A stretch of DNA of 39,549 nucleotides from Acidobacteriota bacterium (GTDB lineage Bacteria > Acidobacteriota > Terriglobia > Bryobacterales > Bryobacteraceae): contig JACQZR010000040.1 in NCBI GenBank assembly GCA_016213775.1, positions 1-39,549 on the forward strand, in the 5' to 3' direction. Of the stretch, positions 26,501 to 35,273 are shown piece after piece (position 1 is the stretch's first letter; every line of letters starts with the position of its first letter). Below the pieces are notes generated by a model. The model was not told the origin of the DNA. It did not search any database and saw only the letters and a program-made list of their open reading frames with translations. Both the position numbers and the translations under genes were made by a program.

Positions 26501-26736
26501 CGTCCGGACGCAACATCATCAACGAGCCTGGGCGCAAAGTGGTCGACCTCGGGATCTTCCGCGACTTCCGGGTGAAGGAGGGGCTGAAGGTGCAGTTCCG
26601 CGGCGAATTGACGAACGGGTTCAACCTCGTGAATCTGAGTGCGCCCACAGCGAACTTGAACTCGCAAGCCGTGGGCACGATCCGCAACGCGCGTGCGATG
26701 CGGCAGGTTCAGGTCGGCCTCCGGCTTGTCTTTTAG
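23545..26736 (+). CDS. TonB-dependent receptor, Oar-like, with carboxypeptidase-regulatory-like domain
   Basis: A 1063-residue outer-membrane receptor with a signal peptide (IPIAVLVLLLLVAAMQAQ). The carboxypeptidase-regulatory-like domain runs to about residue 110 (NIVGVVTDNSGAAIPGAQVV). The plug includes IANLPLVNRDVYALLSLTPG, NYFLDGGNNTTGLRGTG and YGAEFGRFAGGVVDVITRSG; the barrel ends in RQVQVGLRLVF. GGGAGG lies just upstream of the ATG, which overlaps the IclR stop by 4 bases. It is the outer-membrane step of the catabolic operon and feeds the MFS transporter 12 bp downstream. Unlike the other two receptors it is coupled to small-molecule catabolic enzymes rather than exported hydrolases, so the ligand is probably small (inference). 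Confidence 0.94.
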   Translation: MRNDALRQIPIAVLVLLLLVAAMQAQVTTQNIVGVVTDNSGAAIPGAQVVCTNNETNLVRSAVSDEAGNYALRLLPTGTYRVEITAGTFKKYVQTGVALEINRTARVNAVLEIGMVTESVTVSSDAPLVNTADAAIGRTVGNAEIANLPLVNRDVYALLSLTPGVESSENGNAFGFPEQRTSINGSSYQGTGTVNYFLDGGNNTTGLRGTGNMAPNPDAVQEFRVVTNSYGAEFGRFAGGVVDVITRSGSNALHGSLFEFLRNDALNANTWGALSKPPLRRNQFGGSLGGPIRKDRTFFFASYQGLRQREQQFRNSAIVPTELERRGDFSASRIKPNDPLTRQPFAGGIIPATRFDPTAKNILDQNIPLANLPGSFHQVIQGQPSNSDEFSLKGDHTLGRGHQLTGSYFLQKGENIESLAGNLAWSQRLFSWRQQNFNASDTWVINPGTINQLRLTYVRNFGGRLNIPEKTLADYGSTFRVQGQPSLPQVSVSGFFTLGQGIAGPAAGSNYYGLRDILNITRGKHSIKLGGEMSLEKFVHDTTLNNYGTFSFDGSISGSGLTDFVLGRPRTMNQDVPITKIDNGWFYGLFVQDDWRIHRRLTLNLGLRYDLQPPFTDPHDRKLTFVPGQRSQIVPAAPLGLLYPGDAGIGRGIIRADKNNFAPRLGLAWDPFGDGKTSVRSAFGLFYGGISGNEWNTTADNQPFTIRQQFNTVRSFTDVYGDLPGGSPFPYNYSPANPRFISPAAVSGPSLDFRWPYSYQINFSVQRQVMKDLSIETAYVSSLAHKLPFARDLNYPVYGTGATAGNVNSRRPYLPGTLSTINQLSSIMNTAYHGLQVSVDKRMSRGVQFKGYYTFSKSLEGARMQNDTTNGGAQNMNNLSAERGRTDNDRRHNFVGSLIWQLQYFQAPVVRQALNGWTLSSIITLRSGAPFTVTSGRDNNLDGTNNDRANLVGDPFLDPNRSRSQAASAWFNTAAFVANAVGTDGTSGRNIINEPGRKVVDLGIFRDFRVKEGLKVQFRGELTNGFNLVNLSAPTANLNSQAVGTIRNARAMRQVQVGLRLVF

Positions 26737-26748
26737 GCGCTAGCCCGA

Positions 26749-28032
26749 ATGACAACTCAGTCCCCGGCGCGGCAGCTACAGACTCGCGGGGGGACGGGCT
26801 GGAAGCCTGTCTCCCCCAACCTGCGCTGGTACATCGGCGTGCTTCTCTTCCTATCGACGGTCATTAACTACATCGACCGCCAAACGCTGAGCGTGCTCGC
26901 GCCGTTCATCAAGCAGGAGTACCAATGGAGCAACTCCGACTTCGCCCTTCTGATCATCTCCTTCCGCGTAGCTTATGCGCTGGGGCAGACGCTCGCGGGG
27001 CGGTTTCTCGACCGCGTCGGAACGCGCGTGGGACTCACCATCACGGTCGCTTTCTATTCCCTGGCAGCCATGTTCACTTCGCTTGCCGTTGGGCTGAAGA
27101 GCTTCTGCGCATTTCGATTCCTGGTGGGGTTCGGTGAATCGGCGAACTGGCCGGGTGCCACCAAGGCCGTATCCGAGTGGTTCCCGAGAAAAGAAAGCGG
27201 ATGGGCGGTGGCCCTCTTTGACAGCGGTTCGTCGATCGGCGCAGCAGTGGCTCCGATGCTCGTCCTGTGGGTTTACCACTGGTCGGGAAGCTGGCGTCCG
27301 GCATTCCTGGCGGCCGGCGCCCTCGGACTGCTATGGCTGCCGGTCTTCTGGCTGATGTACCGCCGGCCGGAAGAGCGCCTGCAAGTTCCTCAAGAGCGTC
27401 CAGGCAGCCTGCCGTACCGCAGCCTGCTTGGGTTGCCCCAGACGTGGGGAATCATCCTCGCAAAGACGCTCACCGATCCGGTGTGGTTCTTCATCACCGA
27501 TTGGTTTGCGATCTACCTGGTCTCGAAAGGCTATCCACTGGAGCAAAGCCTGCTCGCGTTCTGGATTCCTTTCGTTGCCGCCGATGCCGGCAACTTCATT
27601 GGGGGCGGCGTTTCCAGTTATCTCATCAGCCGCGGCTGGAGTGTCGGAACCGCCCGAAAGACTGTCGTGCTGGTCTCCGGCCTCGGGATGGCCGTGCTGA
27701 TGGCGAGCGCATTCCTGAATTCGTTTCACTGGCTCATCGCGTGCTTCGCTGTCTCGACGCTGTCCTACGCGGCTCTGTCCACGATGGTGTTGAACCTCCC
27801 CGCCGACGTGTTTCCGTCGCATTCGGTCGCATCGGTGAGTGGCATGAGCGGAACGGGAGCGGGAATCGGAACCATCGTTGCGACGTACCTCATCGGCAGG
27901 GTGGCGGATGCGCGGTCGTTTGAGCCGGTGCTCATCGTTGCCAGCCTTGTTCCCTTGCTGGCCGTGCTTGCAGTGCTCAGTTTGGTCCGCAACAACGCAG
28001 CGGTTGAGAAAGGAATTGTGAATTCGATATGA
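26749..28032 (+). CDS. MFS transporter, anion:cation symporter type (hexuronate/sugar-acid-like)
   Basis: A 427-residue inner-membrane transporter with about 12 hydrophobic segments. [13 protein letters not shown] (residues 40-52) is the signature of the ACS family, which includes hexuronate, glucarate/galactarate and tartrate permeases. [10 protein letters not shown] (84-93) is the general MFS loop 2-3 motif, and [25 protein letters not shown] is typical of ACS helices 4-5. Transport would be proton symport of an organic or sugar acid. It starts 12 bp after the receptor and overlaps the GNAT gene as ATGA. It supports a sugar-acid-like substrate for the whole operon. Confidence 0.92.
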   Translation: MTTQSPARQLQTRGGTGWKPVSPNLRWYIGVLLFLSTVINYIDRQTLSVLAPFIKQEYQWSNSDFALLIISFRVAYALGQTLAGRFLDRVGTRVGLTITVAFYSLAAMFTSLAVGLKSFCAFRFLVGFGESANWPGATKAVSEWFPRKESGWAVALFDSGSSIGAAVAPMLVLWVYHWSGSWRPAFLAAGALGLLWLPVFWLMYRRPEERLQVPQERPGSLPYRSLLGLPQTWGIILAKTLTDPVWFFITDWFAIYLVSKGYPLEQSLLAFWIPFVAADAGNFIGGGVSSYLISRGWSVGTARKTVVLVSGLGMAVLMASAFLNSFHWLIACFAVSTLSYAALSTMVLNLPADVFPSHSVASVSGMSGTGAGIGTIVATYLIGRVADARSFEPVLIVASLVPLLAVLAVLSLVRNNAAVEKGIVNSI

Positions 28033-28886
28033 GGCTCTCCACGACGACAGCCTTTCACTTGCGGGAGATGGTCTGCAAGGACATCCCTTGCGGACTGCGT
28101 CTGTGCCGCGCCTGCGGCTGGAACCAGTTGGAGCGGGATTGGCGCTTCTTTCTCGACTCGAGTCCCGGCGGGTGCGGTGTCGCAGTCACGGACGGCGAGG
28201 TCGCAGGGACAGTAGCGACCCTGCGCTACGAGAACCGCTTTGCATGGGTCAGCATGGTGCTGGTGGATCCAGCAGTGCGCGGCCAGGGGATTGGCTCAGG
28301 ACTGCTCGATCACGCGCTGCAAATTCTCGGTGACGTAAGATCAGTGCGGCTCGATGCGACGCCGCAGGGGCGCATGGTCTACCAGAAGCTCGGATTTCAT
28401 GACGAGTATCCGCTCTGCCGTATGCAGGCTGTCAGCCCTTCTGCCGCCGAGCCGCCGGTGAGCATCGCGCGGCCAATCACCGCGGCGGATCTGCACGGGC
28501 TCGCCGGCACGGACTGCGCAGTCTTCGGGGCCAACCGCGGCCGTTTACTCGATTGGTTGCTCGAGGGCGCGCCGGAGTATGGCTGGGTGTTGGAGACGGG
28601 CGATGGCTATATGCTCGGGCGTCATGGGTATTCTTTTGAGCACCTCGGGCCGATCGTCGCAACCAGCGTGGAAGCGGCACAGGCTCTCGTTTCTGCCTGC
28701 CTGCCGGCAGTGGCCGGACGGCCCGTCGTCATAGACGCTCCCATGCATTCCGCACAGTGGAAACACTGGCTGGAATCGCTCGGGTTCGTCGAGCAGCGCC
28801 CTTTTGTTCGCATGTTCCGCGGCGAGAACGCGCATCCAGGGCTTCCTGAAAAACAATTCGCGATCGCCGGTCCGGAGTTCGGATGA
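28029..28886 (+). CDS. Two-part GNAT acetyltransferase with Acetyltransf_18-like C-terminal domain
   Basis: A 285-residue protein. The N-terminal GNAT domain (about 8-140) has motif [20 protein letters not shown], with the acetyl-CoA pyrophosphate loop at residues 84-89, then [14 protein letters not shown]. The C-terminal half (about 150-275) follows the second-domain pattern of such two-part GNATs ([33 protein letters not shown] is the start; [20 protein letters not shown] the end). The acceptor is unknown; in this operon it may acylate an amino intermediate or protect against a toxic one. The start overlaps the MFS stop, and the stop overlaps the serine dehydratase start. Confidence 0.86.
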   Translation: MRLSTTTAFHLREMVCKDIPCGLRLCRACGWNQLERDWRFFLDSSPGGCGVAVTDGEVAGTVATLRYENRFAWVSMVLVDPAVRGQGIGSGLLDHALQILGDVRSVRLDATPQGRMVYQKLGFHDEYPLCRMQAVSPSAAEPPVSIARPITAADLHGLAGTDCAVFGANRGRLLDWLLEGAPEYGWVLETGDGYMLGRHGYSFEHLGPIVATSVEAAQALVSACLPAVAGRPVVIDAPMHSAQWKHWLESLGFVEQRPFVRMFRGENAHPGLPEKQFAIAGPEFG

Positions 28887-30223
28887 TGACGGCAAGCGTG
28901 TTCGATCTATTCCGAATTGGAATCGGCTCTTCCAGCTCGCACACGGTAGGTCCCATGCGGGCGGCCGCGGTGTTTGTGGAGCGGCTCAACGGGCACCTCG
29001 ACCGCACCGCGCGAGTGCGGATCGACTTGTACGGCTCGCTCGCTCTGACCGGCAAGGGACACGGCACGGACCGCGCTGTGCTCCTCGGGCTCGAGGGCGA
29101 ACGGCCGGAATCGGTTTCGCCTCACCGTCGGACCCTGGCAAGAGTGATTCGGCTGGCGGGGCGCGTTCCGGTCGCCTTCGACGAAGCCGGCGACCTCGTG
29201 TTTCGCTGTCACGAAACGCTGCCCCGCCATCCTAACGGGCTGCGGTTCACGGCATTTGACGATCGAAGCGCAGTACTGAGCGAGGAAGTCTATTACTCAA
29301 TCGGCGGCGGTTTCATCGAAGGTGAGAACGGAGAAGCCGATCCCGAGCTGCGGACGCGCGTGAATCTGCCTTATCCATTTGAGAGCGCGGAAGCGCTGCT
29401 ATCGTCGGCCCGGAGTAACGGAATGCGCATCGCGGAGATCGTGTTCGAGAACGAGCGATGCTGGCGTTCGCCGCAAGAGATCCGCGCCAGAGCGCTGCAC
29501 ATCTGGAACGTCATGGCGGCTTCGATCGAACGCGGTCTGTCTACGGAAGGCGTCTTGCCCGGGAGGTTGGGCGTGCGCCGGCGCGCGCCTTCGCTGCATC
29601 ACGCACTTCGACAGGAATCAACCGATGACTTGCGTCTCATGGATTGGTTGAGCGCATGCGCCATTGCAGTGAACGAAGAGAACGCAGCCGGTGGACGCAT
29701 TGTCACAGCGCCCACCAATGGCGCGGCCGGCATTGTTCCATCGGTGCTCAACTACTATCGGAAGTTCTGCCGCGGAGCGACGGACGACGGCATCGTCACG
29801 TTCTTACTCACGGCCGGTGCGATCGGACTTCTGTACAAGCGCAACGCTTCCATCTCCGGCGCCGAGGTCGGCTGCCAGGGTGAAATCGGCGTTGCCTGTT
29901 CCATGGCCGCGGGCGGGCTCGCCGCTGTGCTCGGCGGCTCCAATGAACAGGTGGAATGCGCGGCCGAGATCGGAATGGAGCACAACCTGGGGCTTACTTG
30001 CGATCCCGTGGGCGGGCTCGTCCAGATTCCCTGCATCGAACGCAACGGGATGGGCGCCGTCAAGGCGGTGAACGCTGCCCGCATGGCGCTCAGAAGCAAT
30101 GGCCGGCACCATGTATCACTCGACCAGGTGATCCGTACCATGCGCGACACTGGCCGCGACATGCAATCGAAGTACAAGGAAACATCTCAAGGAGGTTTAG
30201 CGCTCAATGTCATCGAATGTTAA
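28883..30223 (+). CDS. sdaA: L-serine ammonia-lyase (serine dehydratase), iron-sulfur type, single chain
   Basis: A 446-residue cytosolic enzyme converting L-serine to pyruvate and ammonia with a [4Fe-4S] cluster. The beta-type domain opens with [15 protein letters not shown]; the catalytic alpha domain has [58 protein letters not shown] and [16 protein letters not shown]. Cys331, Cys373 and Cys384 are the usual cluster ligands, and the chain ends in Cys446, the C-terminal cysteine that reaches into the active site in the studied Legionella enzyme. One deviation: the usual GPSSSH is GSSSSH (Ser16 for Pro). It overlaps both neighbours. Its place inside a sugar-acid-type operon is unusual; a beta-hydroxy amino acid released by the pathway could be the real substrate. 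Confidence 0.93.
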   Translation: MMTASVFDLFRIGIGSSSSHTVGPMRAAAVFVERLNGHLDRTARVRIDLYGSLALTGKGHGTDRAVLLGLEGERPESVSPHRRTLARVIRLAGRVPVAFDEAGDLVFRCHETLPRHPNGLRFTAFDDRSAVLSEEVYYSIGGGFIEGENGEADPELRTRVNLPYPFESAEALLSSARSNGMRIAEIVFENERCWRSPQEIRARALHIWNVMAASIERGLSTEGVLPGRLGVRRRAPSLHHALRQESTDDLRLMDWLSACAIAVNEENAAGGRIVTAPTNGAAGIVPSVLNYYRKFCRGATDDGIVTFLLTAGAIGLLYKRNASISGAEVGCQGEIGVACSMAAGGLAAVLGGSNEQVECAAEIGMEHNLGLTCDPVGGLVQIPCIERNGMGAVKAVNAARMALRSNGRHHVSLDQVIRTMRDTGRDMQSKYKETSQGGLALNVIEC

Positions 30224-31502
30224 TCGTCGTCTGTTTCTGCGGACTGCCTCTTCGGCCGCGATGGCCGCGTCCAGTTACGCACAAGTGCGCGGGGCCAACG
30301 ATCGCGTTCGCGTTGCGCTGGTCGGCTTCTCCGATCGTGCCAGGGCCGCGCTTGTACCCGCGTTCGCAAAGGTGTCCCGCGCGCAGAACTTCAGCCTTGT
30401 GGCGCTATCCGATATCTGGTCGGTAAGGCGAAACGAGGGAGCCGGGTTCATCAACCGCCTCACTGATACGCCCGTTGCCAAGGTGCGTAACAATGACGAG
30501 CTCTACGACCGTAAGGACATCGATGCTGTCATCATCGCCACCGCCGACCATCAACATGCGGCGCACGGCGTCGAAGCGGTAAAGACCGGCCGTGATGCAT
30601 ACATCGAGAAGCCGCTCGCGAATCGGATACAGGATGCGCGGGCCATTCTCGAGGCGGTCAGGAGCACAGGGCGTATCGTGCAGATCGGAACCCAGCGGCG
30701 GAGTTCCACCCGCGCCGCCCGCGTCCGCGAGTTTCTGCAATCGGGCGCGTTCGGCGATATCAATATGGTGCAGTTGACGGCCAACTTCAATCAGCCCTCG
30801 CGCTGGCGCCGTCCGGACGTGATTGCCGCCTTGCGGCCGGAAGATACGGATTGGACGCGGTTCCTGGCAGGCCGCTCGACGGATTCCTGGGACCCGCGCA
30901 AGTATGTCGAATTCCGCTTGTTCCGCACCTATTCCTCGGGCATACCGGATCAGTGGATGGTCCACCAGATCGACCTTCTGCACATGCTGACCGGAATGGA
31001 GCGCCCGCGAAGCGTGGTCGCCAGCGGCGGTATCTACCAGTGGGCGGATGGCCGCGAGAATCCGGACACAGTGACGGCGGTCTTCGAATATGCGCAAGCA
31101 GGCGGTAAAGGATTCCAGGCGTTGTTCACCGGCCGCATGGGCAATGCCGCTGGAGGCAGCCGCGATCTGTATTGTTCCAGCGGCGGCACCCTGGAGGTGA
31201 CCACTGGGCAGGTTTCGCCCGACGGCGGGCTCACCGAAAAGGCGGCAGCTACTGCCGGTATGAAGCCGAACCTCTTGGAGAGCCGGTCTCTCGGGGGAAC
31301 CGGAAAGGCCGATGCGGCCGACGACTCGATTGCTGCGCACCTCGAGAACTGGATGCAGTGCGTGCGCTCGCGCCGGCAGCCGATCGCCGATATCACCGCC
31401 GGGTACAACCATTCCGTGGCACTGTGCATGACCGTGGCGGCGATGCGCTCGGGACGGCGCGCAACTTTCGATGACAAGTCACAGCAGGTGGTGTTGGGAT
31501 GA
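30207..31502 (+). CDS. Gfo/Idh/MocA family oxidoreductase with Tat signal
   Basis: A 431-residue NAD(P)-dependent dehydrogenase-like protein. The N-terminus [15 protein letters not shown] matches the Tat motif RRxFLK, pointing to folded export, as is common for this family in Acidobacteria and Planctomycetes. A Rossmann domain follows ([20 protein letters not shown], a loose version of GxGxxG), with [22 protein letters not shown] and the family's EKP at 134-136. The C-terminal domain has the substrate-side helix [15 protein letters not shown]. Reactions in the family are sugar or inositol oxidation, epimerisation or hydrolysis by redox; this one's is unknown. It overlaps sdaA by 17 bp, and the SDR gene starts inside its stop (ATGA). 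Confidence 0.91.
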   Translation: MSSNVNRRLFLRTASSAAMAASSYAQVRGANDRVRVALVGFSDRARAALVPAFAKVSRAQNFSLVALSDIWSVRRNEGAGFINRLTDTPVAKVRNNDELYDRKDIDAVIIATADHQHAAHGVEAVKTGRDAYIEKPLANRIQDARAILEAVRSTGRIVQIGTQRRSSTRAARVREFLQSGAFGDINMVQLTANFNQPSRWRRPDVIAALRPEDTDWTRFLAGRSTDSWDPRKYVEFRLFRTYSSGIPDQWMVHQIDLLHMLTGMERPRSVVASGGIYQWADGRENPDTVTAVFEYAQAGGKGFQALFTGRMGNAAGGSRDLYCSSGGTLEVTTGQVSPDGGLTEKAAATAGMKPNLLESRSLGGTGKADAADDSIAAHLENWMQCVRSRRQPIADITAGYNHSVALCMTVAAMRSGRRATFDDKSQQVVLG

Positions 31503-32527
31503 CGAGAAACATGCAAACGGAAAATCAACTCGAAGAGGCCCTCTCCGCGCCGAACGAGGCCGACATTTCCTTCCTGCGGCGCCTTCGCGGCGACGTGATG
31601 CTGCTCGGGGCGGGCGGGAAAATGGGGCCGTCGCTGGCGCGCCGCATTCGCAGGGCTGCCGATGCCGCGGGTGTTCCCACGCGGGTATGCGCCGTATCGC
31701 GGTTCAGCTCGCCGGCCTCTCGACAGGAACTGGAAGCCGCCGGTGTTGAGACAATTTCCTGCGATTTGCTGGATCCCGATCAAGTGAAACTTCTCCCCTG
31801 CTTCGACAATGTCCTGTTTCTCGCCGGCAGAAAGTTCGGATCGGGTGGCCGGCCCGACCTGACCTGGGCGATGAACTCTGTGGTTCCGGCCATCGTGGCG
31901 CGGCGCTTCCGATCGTCTCGCATCGTTGTCTTCTCCACCGGCAATGTGTACCCGTTTGTGTCCACCGCTGGCCGTGGTTCCATCGAATCAGACGATCCGT
32001 CGCCGCGCGGCGAGTACGCGCAGTCCTGTCTCGGGCGCGAACGCGTCTTCGAATTCTATTCCCGCGAGTTCGGTACGCCGTGTCTCATCTATCGGCTGAA
32101 CTACGCTGTCGACCTGCGCTACGGCGTCCTGGTGGATATTGCGCGCAGGGTGGCTGACGGCCAGACGGTGGATGTGTCCGTTCCGGTGTTCAACGTGATC
32201 TGGCAGGGCGATGCCAACTCCTATGCACTGCGCAGCCTCGAGTTGTGTGAATCGCCGCCTCGTTATCTGAACGTGACGGGCCTCGAGACGCTTGGCGTGC
32301 GCGAAACAGCCGGATTTTTCGCGCGGCGCTTCGGCCGCCAGGCGGCATTCGGTGGAGAGGAGGGCGACACCGCGCTGCTCAGCAATGCCGGAGCTTGCCA
32401 TCGGATTCTGGGCGCCCCGGAGGTGCCCGTCGCACAACTCATGGAGTGGGTTGCGGGTTGGATCGAGTCGGGAGGCAGCAGTCTCAATAAACCGACCATG
32501 TTCCAGGTTGCGAGTGGGAGATTCTAA
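31499..32527 (+). CDS. NAD(P)-dependent epimerase/dehydratase (extended SDR-like) with altered active site
   Basis: A 342-residue protein with a Rossmann glycine motif, VMLLGAGGKMGPSLARRI (Gly37, Gly40, Gly43), and strands NVLFLAG and RIVVFSTGNVYPF typical of the extended SDR group. The catalytic Tyr173 stands in GEYAQSCLGRERVFEF, where the usual YxxxK lysine is replaced by Cys177. Gly-Arg follows, so a nearby basic residue may substitute. The C-terminal part (about 195-335) would bind the substrate. It may oxidise or epimerise a sugar acid or its aldehyde. It is joined by ATGA to the Gfo gene and by TAATG to the aldolase gene, so all three are made together. Confidence 0.85.
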   Translation: MTRNMQTENQLEEALSAPNEADISFLRRLRGDVMLLGAGGKMGPSLARRIRRAADAAGVPTRVCAVSRFSSPASRQELEAAGVETISCDLLDPDQVKLLPCFDNVLFLAGRKFGSGGRPDLTWAMNSVVPAIVARRFRSSRIVVFSTGNVYPFVSTAGRGSIESDDPSPRGEYAQSCLGRERVFEFYSREFGTPCLIYRLNYAVDLRYGVLVDIARRVADGQTVDVSVPVFNVIWQGDANSYALRSLELCESPPRYLNVTGLETLGVRETAGFFARRFGRQAAFGGEEGDTALLSNAGACHRILGAPEVPVAQLMEWVAGWIESGGSSLNKPTMFQVASGRF

Positions 32528-33561
32528 TGACTCTTACGGTAACAGAGCTTCGAAAACTGCTTCAGAGCGGCCTGGTGATTCCGGCGCATCCGCTGGCGTT
32601 GACCGCGGAGCGGAAGCTGGATGAACGCCATCAGAGGGCGCTCACCCGCTACTATTGCGATGCCGGCGCCGGCGGCATTGCCGTCGGTGTGCACACGACG
32701 CAATTCGCCATTCGTGATCCGCAACACGGGTTGTTCAAGCCCGTGCTCTCAATGGCCATCGAGGAAGCCGGACGTTTCGAGGCGCGTGCGGAGAGAAGGG
32801 TGCTGAAGATCGCCGGTGTCTGCGGCGATACGAACCAGGCGCTCGAGGAAGCCGCCCTCGCTCGCGGCCTCGGCTATGACGCGGGCCTTCTCAGTCTGGG
32901 CGCGTTGCGTCATGCTTCGGTTCCGGAGTTGATCGGCCACAGCCGCGCAGTCGCCGAAGTCATGCCGATCGTCGGGTTCTACCTTCAGCCGGCGGTCGGC
33001 GGGCGCGCACTCGAGTATGAGTTCTGGCGGAAGTTCGCCGAGATCGACAACGTAGTTGCCATCAAGCTCGCACCGTTCAACCGCTACCAGACCATCGAAG
33101 TGTTGCGTGCGGTGGCCGACAGCGGACGCGCAAAGGAAATTGCGCTCTACACCGGCAACGATGACAACATAGTCGCTGATCTGCTGACGGAGTTCCGGCT
33201 GGCGAATGCCACGTTGCGCTTCGCGGGCGGATTGCTCGGCCACTGGGCGGTGTGGACGCGCCGCGCTGTCGAACTGCTGCAGTGCGTGAAGGCCGGACGT
33301 GGCGGGCTGCTGGCGCGTTCCGCCGAGGTGACCGATTCCAACGCCGCGCTGTTCGACGCGCGGAACGGATTCCGCGGGTGCATCGCGGGCCTCCACGAGA
33401 TCCTGCGGCGCCAGGGCCTGATGGCCGGTCGCTGGTGCCTGGATCCCGATGAAGACGTTTCGCCGGGACAGATCGACGAGATCGATCGCGTGTGTGCGTG
33501 CTTTCCGCATCTCACGGACGATGAATTTGTGGCGGAAAATCTCGAACGCTGGTTGCGCTAG
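32527..33561 (+). CDS. Dihydrodipicolinate synthase/N-acetylneuraminate lyase family aldolase
   Basis: A 344-residue class I aldolase of TIM-barrel type. The Schiff-base lysine is Lys180 in VVAIKLAPF, and the family tyrosine is Tyr152 in IVGFYLQP. The pyruvate-site TT pair appears as HTTQF instead of the common GTTGE, so the carboxylate end of the substrate may differ. Family members cleave or make 2-keto-3-deoxy sugar acids, N-acetylneuraminate or dihydrodipicolinate, usually giving pyruvate. It is about 40 residues longer than typical DapA, with the extra at the C-terminus (DEDVSPGQIDEIDRVCACF). As the last gene of the operon it probably performs the carbon-carbon cleavage step. Confidence 0.88.
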   Translation: MTLTVTELRKLLQSGLVIPAHPLALTAERKLDERHQRALTRYYCDAGAGGIAVGVHTTQFAIRDPQHGLFKPVLSMAIEEAGRFEARAERRVLKIAGVCGDTNQALEEAALARGLGYDAGLLSLGALRHASVPELIGHSRAVAEVMPIVGFYLQPAVGGRALEYEFWRKFAEIDNVVAIKLAPFNRYQTIEVLRAVADSGRAKEIALYTGNDDNIVADLLTEFRLANATLRFAGGLLGHWAVWTRRAVELLQCVKAGRGGLLARSAEVTDSNAALFDARNGFRGCIAGLHEILRRQGLMAGRWCLDPDEDVSPGQIDEIDRVCACFPHLTDDEFVAENLERWLR

Positions 33562-33578
33562 AGCAGCAGCGGCCAGCC

Positions 33579-35273
33579 CTACTTCCAGCCTGGCGCCTCG
33601 GGCATTGCCGCCCCATCCTTTCGCGGATCTGAGCCGCCCAGGTTCACTCCGCTTTCGAAATTGCGCTCGATCGCCTGTCCGCCGCCAACGGGCTTCGAAT
33701 ACGGCCCCAACAACTCAATCTGGTGGCCCTTGCCCGCCAGTTCTCTTCGCACGCTCTCCGGCACCCTCGATTCGATGCTGACGTCGCACCCTTCGAACGT
33801 GCGCTTCGTCATGCGCGCCGCTTCCAGCGCCTGCTGCACGTTCATCTTGTGGTCCACAACGTTCATCACAAACTGCGCATGCGCCTGACCCTGGTTCCAC
33901 CCGCCCATGATGCCGAAACTGATGCGCCGGGAACCGTTCGACAGGAATCCGGGAATGATGGTGTGCAATGGCCGCCTGCGTGGTCCCGCTGCATTCGGAT
34001 GTCCTGGCTCCAATGTGAACAGGCCGCCGCGATTCTGCAGCACGAAGCCCGTTGCCTCCGCCACCAGCGCGGAACCGAAATCGAGGTAGTTGCTTTGAAT
34101 GAGCGACACCATGTTCCCTTCCCGGTCGGCGACAGAGAGGTAAATCGTATCGCCGCCGGGCCGCCCGGCGAACGTGGTCAGTTCGGAAGGAAGCGCCGCG
34201 CACGCCGCCTCGTTCTCGCGGATGAGTTTCGCCCGCTGTGAGGCGAACGACTTCGAGATCAGCGATTCCACCGGCAGTTGCGTCCCGCGCGGGTCGCCGA
34301 TGTACCGCATGAGATCGGCGTAGGCCAGCTTCTTCGCCTCGATGAGCACATGCAGTGACCGCGCCGTGTTGTGACCGTATTCCCGCATCGGAAAACGCTC
34401 GAGAATATTCAACATTTCCAGAACCGCGATGCCCTGTCCGTTCGGCGGCAGCTCGCTGATGGTCCAGCCGCGATAGCTGGTGGTGATCGGAGTGACCCAC
34501 TCCGGACGATATTCGACAAGGTCGGAGGCATCCATGCTCCCGCCGAGACGCTCCGAAAGTTTCAGGATCGAATCGGCGACGGGGCCGCGATAGAATCCGT
34601 CCCGGCCTCGAGCCGCGATGTGGCGCAGCGACCGCGCCAAATCCGGATTGCGAAAAAGCTGTCCAACTGCCGGAGGCTCGCCATTGGCCAGATAGACGCG
34701 CCTCGTCTCAGCTTGCTCGCGCAGCCTGTTGCGGGACAAGGCCCAGTCCGCGGCGATGATCTCGCTAACCGGAAAACCGTTTTCGGCATAATAGATCGCG
34801 GGTGCGAGCGTCTGTTTGAAACTCAGACGGCCGAATCGCTTCCGCAGCTCATCCCAACCGGCAACTACTCCCGGCACCGTGACGGATTCGATCCCCGACT
34901 CCGGCATCGAGGAAAAACCCTTGGCGCGCAGGCGTTCGATGGTGAGGCCCTTCGGCGACCACCCACTGGCATTCAAACCCGTGACCTTGCCCGTTTTGGC
35001 CTCATAGACGATGGCGAACAGGTCGCCGCCGATGCCCGATCCCATTGGCTCCACGACACCAAGCGTAGCGTTCGCGGCGATAGCGGCGTCGATGGCGTTG
35101 CCGCCGCTCTCCAGAATCTGTACGCCCGCGCGGGCGGCCAGCGGCTGGCTGGCAGCCACAACGCCGAACTTCGAGATCACCATCGAGCGGGCCTGCCACC
35201 GCCCCGTCGGCCAACGGTCCAGATCCTGCGCGGAAAGCAGAGAAGCAGCCATTAGGGCGACAGTCCACCTCAC
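33579..35273 (-). CDS. ggt: Gamma-glutamyltransferase (Ntn hydrolase), exported
   Basis: A 564-residue precursor with a short signal segment ([12 protein letters not shown]). [20 protein letters not shown] and [14 protein letters not shown] are canonical GGT segments. The self-cleavage and nucleophile site is Thr376 in [15 protein letters not shown]; in enterobacterial GGT the corresponding motif is TTHYSV. The small subunit includes [13 protein letters not shown] and [16 protein letters not shown]. It would hydrolyse glutathione or other gamma-glutamyl compounds, or transfer the group, outside the cytoplasm. The start is GTG 35273, overlapping the stop of the Gfo gene as GTGA. It ends only 17 bp from the convergent catabolic operon, with no terminator in between. 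Control is presumably by the GntR gene at the head of the operon. Confidence 0.93.
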   Translation of the reverse strand: MRWTVALMAASLLSAQDLDRWPTGRWQARSMVISKFGVVAASQPLAARAGVQILESGGNAIDAAIAANATLGVVEPMGSGIGGDLFAIVYEAKTGKVTGLNASGWSPKGLTIERLRAKGFSSMPESGIESVTVPGVVAGWDELRKRFGRLSFKQTLAPAIYYAENGFPVSEIIAADWALSRNRLREQAETRRVYLANGEPPAVGQLFRNPDLARSLRHIAARGRDGFYRGPVADSILKLSERLGGSMDASDLVEYRPEWVTPITTSYRGWTISELPPNGQGIAVLEMLNILERFPMREYGHNTARSLHVLIEAKKLAYADLMRYIGDPRGTQLPVESLISKSFASQRAKLIRENEAACAALPSELTTFAGRPGGDTIYLSVADREGNMVSLIQSNYLDFGSALVAEATGFVLQNRGGLFTLEPGHPNAAGPRRRPLHTIIPGFLSNGSRRISFGIMGGWNQGQAHAQFVMNVVDHKMNVQQALEAARMTKRTFEGCDVSIESRVPESVRRELAGKGHQIELLGPYSKPVGGGQAIERNFESGVNLGGSDPRKDGAAMPEAPGWK

